Shown here: in pieces, positions 54,735 through 64,000 of the stretch
Position numbering within the stretch: position 1 is the stretch's first letter
Layout: the number at the start of each line of letters is the position of its first letter
Assembly (NCBI RefSeq): GCF_907165205.1
Contig: NC_058189.1
Coordinates: 39,086,270 to 39,150,269 of the forward strand
Length of the DNA: 64,000 nucleotides
Reading direction: 5' to 3'
DNA from: Coccinella septempunctata
Taxonomy: Eukaryota > Arthropoda > Insecta > Coleoptera > Coccinellidae
Translations under genes and position numbers: made by a program
Notes under the pieces: generated by a model
The model's database searches: none
Seen by the model: only the letters and a program-made list of their open reading frames with translations
What the model was told of the DNA's origin: nothing

Positions 54735-55330
54735 ATCGGAAGTGTCTTGCCCGCACTCAGCTGCTTACCCGAAGTATGCTTCGCATCGTTCGGCAGTTTC
54801 GTGCGGCAAGTATGATCCGCACTTGATAGGAAAATAACTTTTATGCTTGTTTCTCTACTTTAGTAGCACATTTCCAAGGTTAATATGGTATACTCAATGC
54901 TTGTAAAAATGTCAGTGTCAAGTTCCCAGGGGTGGCATAGTGCAATATGAAAACTTGGCCTTGTTCAAAGAATTTCCTTATGGTCTCCAATTACCTCAGT
55001 ACGCCACTTACTCTAGAAACATAAAAGAGAAAATTCAATTCTCAACTTGAATGCATAACCCGATCCGGCAATTACGGCCCGAGTTTCCTGCTCCTACATA
55101 TAGAACATCTCTTCCCTTCTGCAAACTCCGCCCATGCTACTGCGTGAAACTGCTTCACTGCATTATAAAGCCGCTGAAAAATTCCGCCGAAAGAAATGTT
55201 CACACATTAAAATTATATGGTGGATGCGCCTCAACTTTTCTTCGCCTTCATAGTCTCAAATATGCGAATGAAGGTTATCTGCTCCGTTCCTCTATGATAA
55301 GAATTCACGTGAATTGCCGAAATTCTCTTA
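54735..55330 (+). other. Spacer without recognised features
   Basis: A 129-codon open frame at 55051 has no recognisable family and overlaps an equally long one on the other strand, so neither is called. Confidence 0.35.
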
Positions 55331-55673
55331 TAACCGGCAATGCGAATCGAGCATTGCGGACACATCGTTTGACAGGTCGTATGAAATGTGGTGGCGCTGG
55401 CGGCGTAGGCACAGTGCCGCGATTTCGACCGACGCTGTAGACGTGCGCACAGAGCTCGCTCCGGCTGGGTCAAACGTCTATTTCGCTTAGCCGCCGCTTC
55501 ACAGCGCTCCATCTTGAGTGTAGATTTTAGCCTGACCGCGTCGAAAGGCAGTCCGAGTTTACGGGCACCGAATCGACCGAGTCGAGTAGATAATTCTGTG
55601 CCACCGGTGATCCGCAACTACCCGATGTTTATAGTGTAAAGTTCTGTGTTTCGATCCCATCCAAATTCAAGAA
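55331..55673 (+). promoter_or_regulatory. CpG-rich stretch, candidate promoter and 5' UTR
   Basis: Distinctly richer in GC and CG than its surroundings (for example CGACCGACGCTGTAG, CGAATCGACCGAGTCGAGT). It directly precedes the candidate first exon at 55674. The transition from AT-rich to CG-rich sequence next to an ATG with a splice donor suggests a host promoter. No core promoter element was identified with certainty. Confidence 0.35.
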
Positions 55674-55722
55674 ATGTCTTCTACGAACCAAAAGCTCACC
55701 ACAACGCAACGGATGATACAAG
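55674..55722 (+). CDS. Candidate first coding exon of an unknown host gene
   Basis: An ATG in good context (CAAGAAATGTC) opens MSSTNQKLTTTQRMIQ and ends with one leftover base at the donor CAAG/gtcagt. It follows the CpG-rich stretch. No downstream exon with matching phase could be placed, so the product is unknown. Confidence 0.35.
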
Positions 55723-57319
55723 GTCAGTCTCTACAACCATCATTTCTCTAACTTATAAACATATTACCTACTTCTAAGATATCTCACCACTCTCATCGTA
55801 ACAATCTCTACTTTCTTCTTGCGCATTTCGCTCGTCGCGGATTGATTTTTGGGCGCCATGACTATCGATTTCGACCTCCACTTTTTCACTTTGAATGTAA
55901 ACACACCTCCTTATGAATATAATTCGTATACGAACAAGTGCTATTCTTGTGATAACATTCCTAATGAATTGTTGTTCCGAAATAACCCATAACCTACATT
56001 GCGGCCGGATATTTCCGACTCCATATAATTTTTCCATCCATTTCATACCTTCAAATCTCTACACTTTATGTATCGTTCAATAGTTTCCTAACGATCGAAA
56101 TTGTTTCGATGAATGTGTCCACTTAGGTAGATATATTTATTTCTGTTGTGCATCTATTTTCTACCCAATCTTCTACTGACACAATTTGTAATATTTTCAA
56201 GCTGTATCGCGCCCACCCAACTCCGATTTTTTTTTGGCTTCGTGACAAGTCAGCTGTACTTTCGAGTATAGTTTCGTATTCCGCTGTCTACATATGTTGA
56301 TACATCATTATCAAGTATGCAATATTTGTATTGTGCCTCCAATTGTTTGCTTTCTCGTTTTGAATTGGCATTTTCAATTTGGTTATGACATTGAAGTAGT
56401 TTTTGTAGGTGAAGTTTGTTCTGTAAATTTAAAAGGTGTTTCACCCTTCATTGTCATCGGATTTAGGTTGAGAGGAATTTGCCAGGTGGTGAGTTTGTAT
56501 ACCAGAGGGCGTGGAAGTATAGGGTCAAATGAAATTGGGTAAAATAAGTATGTAAGATTTACAAAGGAAAAAGAGAATAGAAATGAATGTTTCTCAAGAG
56601 TATATGATTGTTATGGAGAACTGAGGTGTTGATGCATGCCAGATATTCAGAGTACTTTCTTTATTTCGTAGAAAATTGTTACAATCAGAATTGTAGCAAG
56701 AGATTGATTTTTCAAGTTCATTTTTTTTTATTATTTGAACAATTTTAATTTTATGTGTTGTTTTTTAGGGAGGTGTATGCCTTTTTGTTCATTTGAAACT
56801 AACCCTTAAAGGTATGAATGAAGAAACAATGAAGAATCCAAGCTGCTGAATGAGAGGACTCCTGTGACATACTAACCTCACATTATCCCATCGAACTCCT
56901 AACCTTTAATCCCTTGTATGATAACAGTTGATGTTAGTTTCTCAAATAAAATAAAGAACTGATGAACAATGAAGAGGGAGTGGCCTCTTTCCTAGAGGAG
57001 TCGGAAGAAAAAACAAGTATTATCTTATTACACCTCCAATTTGGAAACAGATGCAACTATAGTTCAATAACGAACGATTAGTGATGATCATATTTGTTTC
57101 TATTCTCGAAATTGAAATAGTTTTGGAAGATCTAATACAAGAAATGATTTGGTATTGGAGTGAAAGAAGGAAAAGGAAATCGAGTATTAGAATTATACTC
57201 CGAAGGAAGAATCGAACCAACTAGACAGCTGTAACAGGTGTCATAGCCATGAATGACATTTCTTGAGTGCTGTGATAATCGATTCCCATATGGGCAATCA
57301 AAATTCGTATTCAGGCATA
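55723..57319 (+). other. AT-rich stretch, possible intron
   Basis: No coding exon with both good sites and matching phase was established. Several weak exon-like pieces occur near 56400 and 56770 but are not supported. Confidence 0.35.
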
Positions 57320-58033
57320 ATAGTCCATCTTTTTTATGAAAGCAGTCGGTTGGCCTTGGAAATTTGACACAATCCACACTGTGAAGTACAAAAACGTGAG
57401 GTTATGACGTTTGTCGAAATATTTCTGGGTTTCGAATCATCCCTATATTGTTCTTTCTACGTGAAAGCCTTTGTACTTAATTGCGTTTTTCTCACGATGT
57501 GAATATACTAACTATATACATATGTGATGAACATTGGAAGTACAACAGATCAATGTTAAAGTATATCTATTTTTGTTACCACGGAAAATCAAATTATTGA
57601 GACATAATATGCAGATGCTTGAGAAAGTAAATGTTTGTTATCTTGGACCAAATGTTGAAGAAGTATTGAACCGGGCTCTATTAGACTTTCAAGAACTGCA
57701 ACCATGTCGATCTTTAGTTCTCTGAAGACGTAACGACATGAGTTTTGCGAAATCCAAGGTTGATATAGGAACACAAATCTGATAGTTGAATCTGAACATC
57801 TATATTGTGAAAATTCTCGGAAGAAATAAAGTTCTGCGTTTTTTGTCTTCCATTTTATTCTAAATTATCATTCGCATAATTAAGTAGTGTGTCAATACTG
57901 AAGTGTATAAATCATTGTGGCCATGTTTTGAAATTACCAACATTTCATGTGTACCTCACTCCGTTCTAGTTATAAAATTCAAGGAAATTATTCTATGGCC
58001 AACCGACTGTTTTTATAAAACAGAAAAGACTAT
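57320..58033. mobile_element. TIR element copy B (ends CAGTCGGTTGGCC)
   Basis: The left end TAGTCCATCTTTTTTATGAA then CAGTCGGTTGGCC, and the right end GGCCAACCGACTG then TTTATAAAACAGAAAAGACTATA. Its left part matches the reverse complement of the right part of element A (18300-18676), and its right part that of the left end of A. The interior also aligns in places (ACATAATATGCA...GCTTGAG). It is about 700 bp against about 1.2 kb for A. The 63-codon frame at 57534 is part of this interior and not a separate gene. Confidence 0.75.
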
Positions 58034-61000
58034 AATTTTGGCTGATTTCAACGGATCATTACAATCAATCACGAAGTAGTTTTTCTTATTTCATTAATTA
58101 TGTTATGTGAAGTCTTCAGCAGTTTTTACTACCCTGATTGTGCTCAAGAGTTTGTTCGTTTTAATATACTATTGAGCATGAGAAAAATAAGTTAATTTGA
58201 TTTTTCGAGTGATGAGATTGATTATTCAGGATCAGACTGAAGAAGATCATTGCATTCCATGTGGCCCAGAGAGCTTCAAGAATCATTGACATCGAAGCAG
58301 GCCTCGAATCTCCAGAAGAAGTCTGATGTCTGGCACCACAGATTACTGTAGTTTCAGTAATAGTAATGGAATCTATGATTATAATAGTGACTCACAATTT
58401 TTGTCATGGCGAGATGACTACTTCTCCTCGCGTCCTGTTTTGAAACTCCAACAATCAATAATTTTGTAGAAATGTTTATTAAAACCAGCAAGCAAGATTT
58501 GTTTGGAACACGACATAATGTCAAAAACGGAAGAGTTGAAAATTTTCTTAGGGATTGTTATTCCCAAGATTCCTGCGAACCTCAAGGAAACAATGACAAA
58601 GATTCCATTGGAAATTGGGTGAACGGACTCATTGTGCTGATCCAATATTACCAACACCATTGACTATAGAGGCTGTTTGATGAAATACTAACAATAAAAA
58701 ACGAAAAATTCATCTATAGAACTATTTGAACAGCGAAATACTATTTGAATTTAGGCTAGGTTGTACCATACTCTGTGATTTTATACATATACAAACATGA
58801 ATTCTGTGCATCCTTTTGTTGAACCCTCAAAATCGAATGGTGAAAATTTCGAGAGTCCAGAACTTCCCTCATGCAACAACCCAATGATAAATCAGTGATC
58901 AAGGACAACCAGAGGTTCAAGAACAGAGTTGAAACCTACCCTCAAACGATTACAAATTTATTAAATGACAACCATCGGAGGAGGTTGAATACTTACTATT
59001 TTTGTATATACCATATATCAGATTGCATATAGCAGTATGGTCTAAGTTATTGATATCAACAACTGGATTTGTACATTTTCATTCATTCACTCTTATGGTC
59101 CACCTGAGAAGCAATATTGCAAACATTTGATTAACTTATTTCTAAGGCAGCAGCACTTTACTGTAGAAGATAAGTAAAGAAACTCTTGCAGACATTTAAA
59201 ACTTATTGTGAGTTATGAAATAATTGGTCACAAATGGGCCCGCATCATCAGTTTCATCCTCAAAATAATTCAGAAATGAAACTACCATAAATTTCAAGTC
59301 TGATTTGACAAAATTTGGGCATGTTTTCTTAGGAATCGAAATGGAACTTCTCAATATAGAACTTGGTTTTTCTGAAAAGAACTGATTGTGAAAAAACAAA
59401 AACATATAAGTATAACAGACGAGAATTTATCGAAAACACCCAAAATCGAATTGTACGGTGTTGACCTTACTCTGACGAGAACAAAATGATTGAAATGAAT
59501 CGTTAGTGCACAGGCAACGTAGCACAGAGTTGAAAACATAAACTGTCAGAAGGCGCTTGGTTTTGTGCTGATTCCAAGGTGCTAAACTGTTGGCATGACT
59601 GATCCGCCGTTCATGACTTCATTTCATTGTTTCGAAAAATGGACTATACCTGCACCGAGCCAATGCCGTGCTCCTGAAAAGTTTTTAAGACTGAACTCAG
59701 GCAATTTCCGAAATTACAGGTTCAATAATTGGTCTTTGGGTTTCTGTGATTTCATATCAGAAACAGAGTGAGTATTAAATCGTTCATCAGGTAATCATCA
59801 TCGAACGTGAAACCCGTTGAAAATGTGATATCTTGGTGTGGGAAATTTCACCTGATGCGTTCAAATTGTTTTTTTCTGCAGAAGGGGGCTTTAAGAATGA
59901 TATAAAACACGAAAAATTCATTTCAGCAGAAATACGCTGCCATCTATCTGTACATCAATGAAAGCTTGAAATATACTTGGAAATATATTAATTCTCATAA
60001 AAATCAATTTGTTTTAATTTTAAGGAGTGACATTGCATATCATACATATACCTCCGGAATTCAGTAATTAGACACCTAAGTGTAACGTAAAATTCTGTGG
60101 CGGAATGTAGTTAAAACTAGGTACCAAAAATGAATTTCCTTTTGCCTTTACACTACTTGTCCTCTTCTGTATCTGTATAACTGTTATGACTGTTTCTATA
60201 TTGCTTTTTGTGCTAATGTAATAAATTCTTATTATTCGCAAATATTTACAATATTTTTTTAGTGTTCATTTATTGAAGATATTGAATAAATATTTTTCCA
60301 TCTTTCTTGTTCAACGAACATTTTAATATAACAATGGCAACATGGTAGGCAGAGGCAGACAACATAGCAAATATCGTAAAAATTATTGAATGTAAACACA
60401 TTCGTTATGCAGTGGAACATCTTTTCAACAAAATATTTCTATATCGAGGACGTATTTGAGGAAACGGTTTCGTATGTTTGAAGTAATTTCAGCAATATAT
60501 GTGATGAAAAATAAGTGAAAATTACATAAACCGTGGGGACTGCTGGCAGGTTGCGGTCAATGGTAGACTGACGCAAATAGGTATTTTCATCAACACAAAT
60601 TGAAAATGGCGGATCTCCATGTAGATGATAGGAAGATATAAAATTTTGAGAAAATATATCGAAATAAATTATTCAGATCACACAAGGAAAATTTGTTTCA
60701 TTTCGAAAAAATATAGCGTTCGTGACGTTTATCAGAAGCCCTCTCCATAATCCATATTAAGAAACAAGCATAACTCCTCTCTCTGAAAATGCTCTCTGCT
60801 GGATACACACCATTGATCTATAGTTGAACTCTTTCAACATTTTCGATTCATGCAGGAAATTTCACATTTTATCTACTTTCCACTCGATAAAACAAGGTTT
60901 CCGAGAGTCCTTTGATGGAAGACTATCATTGGCAATACCGCAACTATCAAGTGTCAAATGTCAGATATTATACAACACAATTCAACGGCAACAGAAACAA

Positions 61001-61490
61001 ACTCTCTGATTCCATCGTAAACAACTATTCTACTTTTTATTTTATGGAAAAATTATTCCCTAGAAGAGTTGAAAGTTGTGAAGAGGTCTACTTTTAGATA
61101 AAGTAATAAATGATCAGCCATTCTGGGAAACAATAAAAATGCCTACACAACCTACTCACAATACCTTGAGACGATACGAAACACTTTTTTTATCTCTGGA
61201 AGATAACCCAGATGAGTTCTAGAACTAGTATTTATTGAATTTTTCTGTCAAAATCTGCTCAAGCCCATATACTTACTTCTATATATCTACCGAAAGGTTA
61301 AATTTCTGTTCACACTGGTATACTAATGTGAATGTTACCATTATAGTTGAGCAGCCTATATCCGTTTATTGGCACCCTCAAAATTTTATCATATAACACA
61401 TAATATTATTATAGAATAAGTATTTAAAAAATCAGAGGGCAAAGAGGAATGTTTTACATTGTTTGATGTTTGAAAATAAAAAATAAGAAT
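58034..61490 (+). other. AT-rich stretch with weak exon-like pieces
   Basis: 58230-58326 follows an acceptor (GATTATTCAG) and reads IRLKKIIAFHVAQRASRIID, then IEAGLESPEEV and a stop, which looks like a terminal exon. Its required incoming phase does not match the candidate exon at 55674. 60150-60240 ends AATAAATTCTTATTATT after CTTGTCC and may be a LINE 3' end. Nothing else was supported. Confidence 0.3.
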
Positions 61491-62062
61491 TCCTTTCGTT
61501 TGAATAGGAAGTGTAGCTCTTTTCTACACTCGGTGTAATTTACACTCGATTTTAGTATTCGTTTGCTGATTGGATTTACACCAATGTAGAGGAAGGGTAG
61601 TTTATCGACAGCTAATCGAAATGAGGTGTAATATTTATATTCTGTGGTGTGAAATGCAAAATTTGATGTTTATGTCACTGACGACCCAGTATATGGAGAG
61701 TAGAGAGAAGGAGAACGATCGCCGTACTAAAAATGTGATTCTGTTTCCAATACTCAGCTGAAAACCGTTATAAATGATATATTATGTTGTGCCAACAAAA
61801 TTCTTCAAGAATATCCACTTCTGAACCATGTAGTTTTATTGGTTAGATATTCTTATTCAGTAGAGTCCACTTCCCAAGAGGTATGACAATTTCGATTTCT
61901 TTCATAATGAATCCATCATCTTTTTGATATGTTCATCGCAAAAGTGCTCTTGACACACAAATTGACTCCGAGTCGATTTTCGAGGTAAGGTTTTTTCCAA
62001 TTTTCTCTGAAAAATGCTCTCGGAAATTTTATTCTCCCTTTCTTTCCGATGCCAAAACACTC

Positions 62063-62065
62063 TTA
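62063..62065. repeat. Target-site duplication TTA of Harbinger composite
   Basis: TTA precedes AGCCGGGTCC and follows GGACCCGGCT at 63430-63432. Three-base TWA-type duplications are usual for PIF/Harbinger. Confidence 0.65.
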
Positions 62066-62507
62066 AGCCGGGTCCAGACTATGTAACAAAACATGTTATA
62101 TAGCAAAGTTATATAACTTGTTAGAGAAATTCAAGTGAAAAAGTTATATAACACAATGTTATACAACATTTTCCTTGCTATATAGCAAATTTTATGTTAT
62201 CCGTTGGGTGTCGGTAAAGCCGGGTCCAGACTATGTAACAAAATATTTTATTAACAAAGTTATACAACAAATGTGTTATACAACTTTGTTATATAACTTG
62301 TTATAAAATAGCAGAGACATCCAGACTATGTAACAAAATAAAACTAAACAAAAGTGCTCAACTGGAAGCAGTGGCATCTGTAGGACATTGAAAATGTCCT
62401 CAAACGTAGAGTATGTCATTTTGGCAGCAGCAGCTTGTGTGATTTTATGTAGACGAGTGAAATCTCATCGTTGAGAGCTAGGGGAACATTATAGTGGAAC
62501 AACTCTT

Positions 62508-62702
62508 TTGAAGGATCTAGCAATGGATGCCATAGACCCATTGACAGGGGACATTAAATGTGATGGTAGTTTTAAAAATTTCCTAGGGATGACAAGTTCT
62601 GATTTCGAATACCTTATAAATCAAATCGGCCATAAAATAGACAAAAAAGACACGACATTTCGAGATGCGATACCAGTAAAAGAAAGATTGGCGCTGCAGT
62701 AA
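62508..62702 (+). pseudogene. Harbinger nuclease N-terminal fragment (B)
   Basis: Reads AMDAIDPLTGDIKCDGSFKN, then FLGMTSSDFEYLINQIGHKI and DKKDTTFRDAIPVKERLALQ, then stop. SFKNFLRM-x-SSDFEYLL and F(R)xAIPVKERLALTLRFLATG are hallmarks of insect Harbinger (HARBI1-like) nucleases. The catalytic DDE part that would follow is absent. Upstream there are remnants of the MSSNVEDVILAAAACLIL start with a small deletion and a stop. Confidence 0.75.
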
Positions 62703-62988
62703 ATGTTTAATAACACTAGTGTGGACAAGTTGCGGCGTGTTTTATAACAAAGTTATATTACTTTCTTTGATCTTTACCGACACCCAACGGATAACATAAA
62801 ATTTGCTATATAGCAGGAAAAATGTTGTATAACATTGTGTTATATAACTTTTTGAATTGAATTTCTCTAACAAGTTTTATAACTTTGCTTTATAACCTGT
62901 TTTGTTACATAGTATGTACTCGGCTTTAAGATCAAAGAAAGTAATATAACTTTGTTATATAACACGCCGCAACTTGTCCACACTTGTG

Positions 62989-63276
62989 TTATTCAACATT
63001 TACTGCAGCGCCAGCCAGCCAGTGCTGCATTGTCATCCTTAGGAAATTTTTAAAACTACCATCACATTTAATGTCCCCTGTCAATGGGTCTATGTCATCC
63101 ATTGCTAGATCCTTCAAAAGAGTTGTTCCACTATATGTTCCTCTAGCTCTCAACGATAGCCGTACCCAAAATCTCCGTTTAGATTTCACCCGTCGTCTAC
63201 ATAAAATCAAGCAAGCTGCTGCTGCCAAAATGACATCCTCTACGTTTGAGGACATTTTCAATACTACAGATGGCAC
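62989..63276 (-). pseudogene. Harbinger nuclease N-terminal fragment (B', minus strand)
   Basis: The minus strand reads MSSNVEDVILAAAACLILCR, RRVKSKRRFWVR, SLRARGTYSGTTLLKDLAMD and GSFKNFLRM, then changes frame near 63033. It preserves the basic RRxKxKRRFWVR segment that is damaged in B but lacks the part from SSDFEYL to RDAIPV. The two fragments therefore come from the same ancestor with different later deletions. Confidence 0.7.
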
Positions 63277-63432
63277 TGCTTCCAGATGAGCACTTTTGTT
63301 TAGTTTTATTTTGTTACATAGTCTGGATGTCTCTGCTATTTTATAACAAGTTATATAACAAAGTTGTATAACACATTTGTTTTATAACTTTGTTAATAAA
63401 AGGTTTTGTTACATAGTCTGGACCCGGCTTTA

Positions 63433-64000
63433 CACTAGCGCACTCTTCAACATTTCACCATGGTTGTTCTCTTATCAAAAATTGAAAACAATTAATTAAT
63501 TTATATTCTAATCATCTGTCACCAGGAAGACAATTCACTCAGCCAACTACAATTAGTTTAAATCAAAATTTCGCCATTCCGTGTGATGGCCAGCGAGCCT
63601 GTTGGCAAAAGCATGAACTACCCTATTGGTACATATTTTAGGAGACAAAAAAGCTATGGTCTCAAAGCTCTCTATTCTCCATATCCCAGTAATCTACTTC
63701 AAAATGGATACGATTAAATTTAAAATTTGCTATAAGTTCATCACTTTACAAGAGGATGAAAAAGTAACAAATCTTCTGAGAAACGTTACCATATATTAAA
63801 TAAAAATTATGAGTCTATGAGCGTGACAACCTAACGTCAGTATTTTTTTCATTCGTTTGCGCAATTACATTGAAAATCAGCTGCTGCAAAGTGTAGTGTA
63901 GATTACACTACACCTCGCACTACACTGACAAACAGACGGAAGGACCTATTATAGAACTGACTGACGGATATTACTTCATATATATACAACAATTTCCAGG
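63433..64000 (+). other. AT-rich right edge of window
   Basis: No gene. Contains the GGACC end noted at 63945 and several GTGTAG/CTACAC words at 63888-63925. Confidence 0.4.

Larger units (their letters stand above)
62066..63429. mobile_element. Harbinger-derived composite with A-B-A'-B' inverted structure
   Basis: Terminal repeats AGCCGGGTCCAGACTATGTA occur four times. Segment A (62066-62215) returns inverted as A' (62771-62929), and segment B (62216-62770) returns inverted as B' (62930-63429). B and B' each carry the N-terminal part of a PIF/Harbinger nuclease. The outer ends are flanked by TTA. Both nuclease fragments stop at the same place beside AGTGTGGACAAGTTGCGGCG, so the inversion duplicated an already truncated element. 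Confidence 0.8.
61492..63945. mobile_element. Possible large relative of the 207-bp MITE, with insertion
   Basis: The left end ATTCCTTTCGTTTGAATAGG, AAGTGTAGCTCTTTTCTACAC resembles the left arm of 36625-36831. The right end ...TACACTGACAAACAGACGGA, AGGACC followed by TA resembles the right arm. The Harbinger composite lies between. Whether the two ends belong to one element is not proved. Confidence 0.35.

Noticed and set aside
55051..55617. Overlapping long frames on both strands (129 and 128 codons)
   Set aside because: Open only because the sequence is GC-rich and stop-poor; neither shows a domain, and they overlap antisense.
57534..57725. 63-codon frame after an acceptor-like site, looked like a captured host exon
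   Set aside because: The same region aligns with the interior of TIR element A in inverted orientation, so it is element sequence shared by both copies.
58230..58326. Candidate terminal exon
   Set aside because: Acceptor and stop look reasonable, but no preceding exon with the needed phase was found; kept only as a remark.
58418..58663. Overlapping frames on both strands near 58.5 kb
   Set aside because: Neither has a recognisable family or supported splice sites.
60150..60240. Possible fourth LINE 3' end (CTTGTCC...AATAAATTCTTATTATT)
   Set aside because: Similarity to the CR1-like tails is limited to a few short words; not enough to call.

Overview
This window is nuclear DNA from an insect, most likely a beetle, although the sequence alone does not fix the species. 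The base composition is AT-rich, the splice sites are spliceosomal, and no bacterial operon, rRNA or CRISPR is visible. About half of what can be identified is transposable-element sequence. Many copies are nested, and several are dated or bounded by target-site duplications read directly from the sequence.

Host gene. Three plus-strand exons (1824-1935, 11083-11356, 44775-44982) have consensus splice sites and join in one frame across introns of about 9 kb and 33 kb. The joined product resembles the C-terminal (p10) half of a caspase but appears to lack the usual substrate-binding loop. If this model is right, the first 45 kb is mostly intron packed with transposons.

Layout. 2.2-6.3 kb: CR1-like non-LTR element with a PHD-finger ORF1 and a broken ORF2. 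6.5-11 kb: a hairpin element interrupted by a complete 3.8-kb BEL/Pao LTR element on the minus strand (5-bp TSD ACCTA), whose gag-pol has lost most of pol in frame. 12.5-17.4 kb: irritans-type mariner remnant followed by a better preserved CR1-like element. 17.5-18.7 kb: TIR element with a relative at 57.3-58.0 kb. 19.5-21.1 kb: Jockey-like RT remnant. 21.5-24.3 kb: minus-strand mariner-like remnant, then a long-TIR element holding a nested P-like transposon. 24.6-30.6 kb: RTE-like tails, a foldback element and a Tc1 remnant. 31.4-35.9 kb: a very young Ty3/gypsy element (4-bp TSD AGTG, two LTR differences seen). 37.3-39 kb: candidate LTR with a 40-bp tandem repeat. 40.5-47.8 kb: minus-strand RT element and two inverted copies of an unusual element built from GGACGTCC-type palindromes, each with a tRNA-like segment. 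49.2-50.8 kb: second P-like transposon. 52.4-54.7 kb: TA-flanked, possibly pogo-like element. 62.1-63.4 kb: Harbinger composite arranged A-B-A'-B'.

The most distinctive finding is a P-element-like family: two copies in opposite orientation, each with 31-bp inverted repeats, perfect 8-bp duplications (CACCCGAC and CTTGTCAC) and the first exon of a THAP-domain protein. Next are the palindromic GGACGTCC elements, the Harbinger composite and the caspase-like gene. Nearly all transposons here have lost catalytic parts and would depend on proteins supplied from elsewhere.
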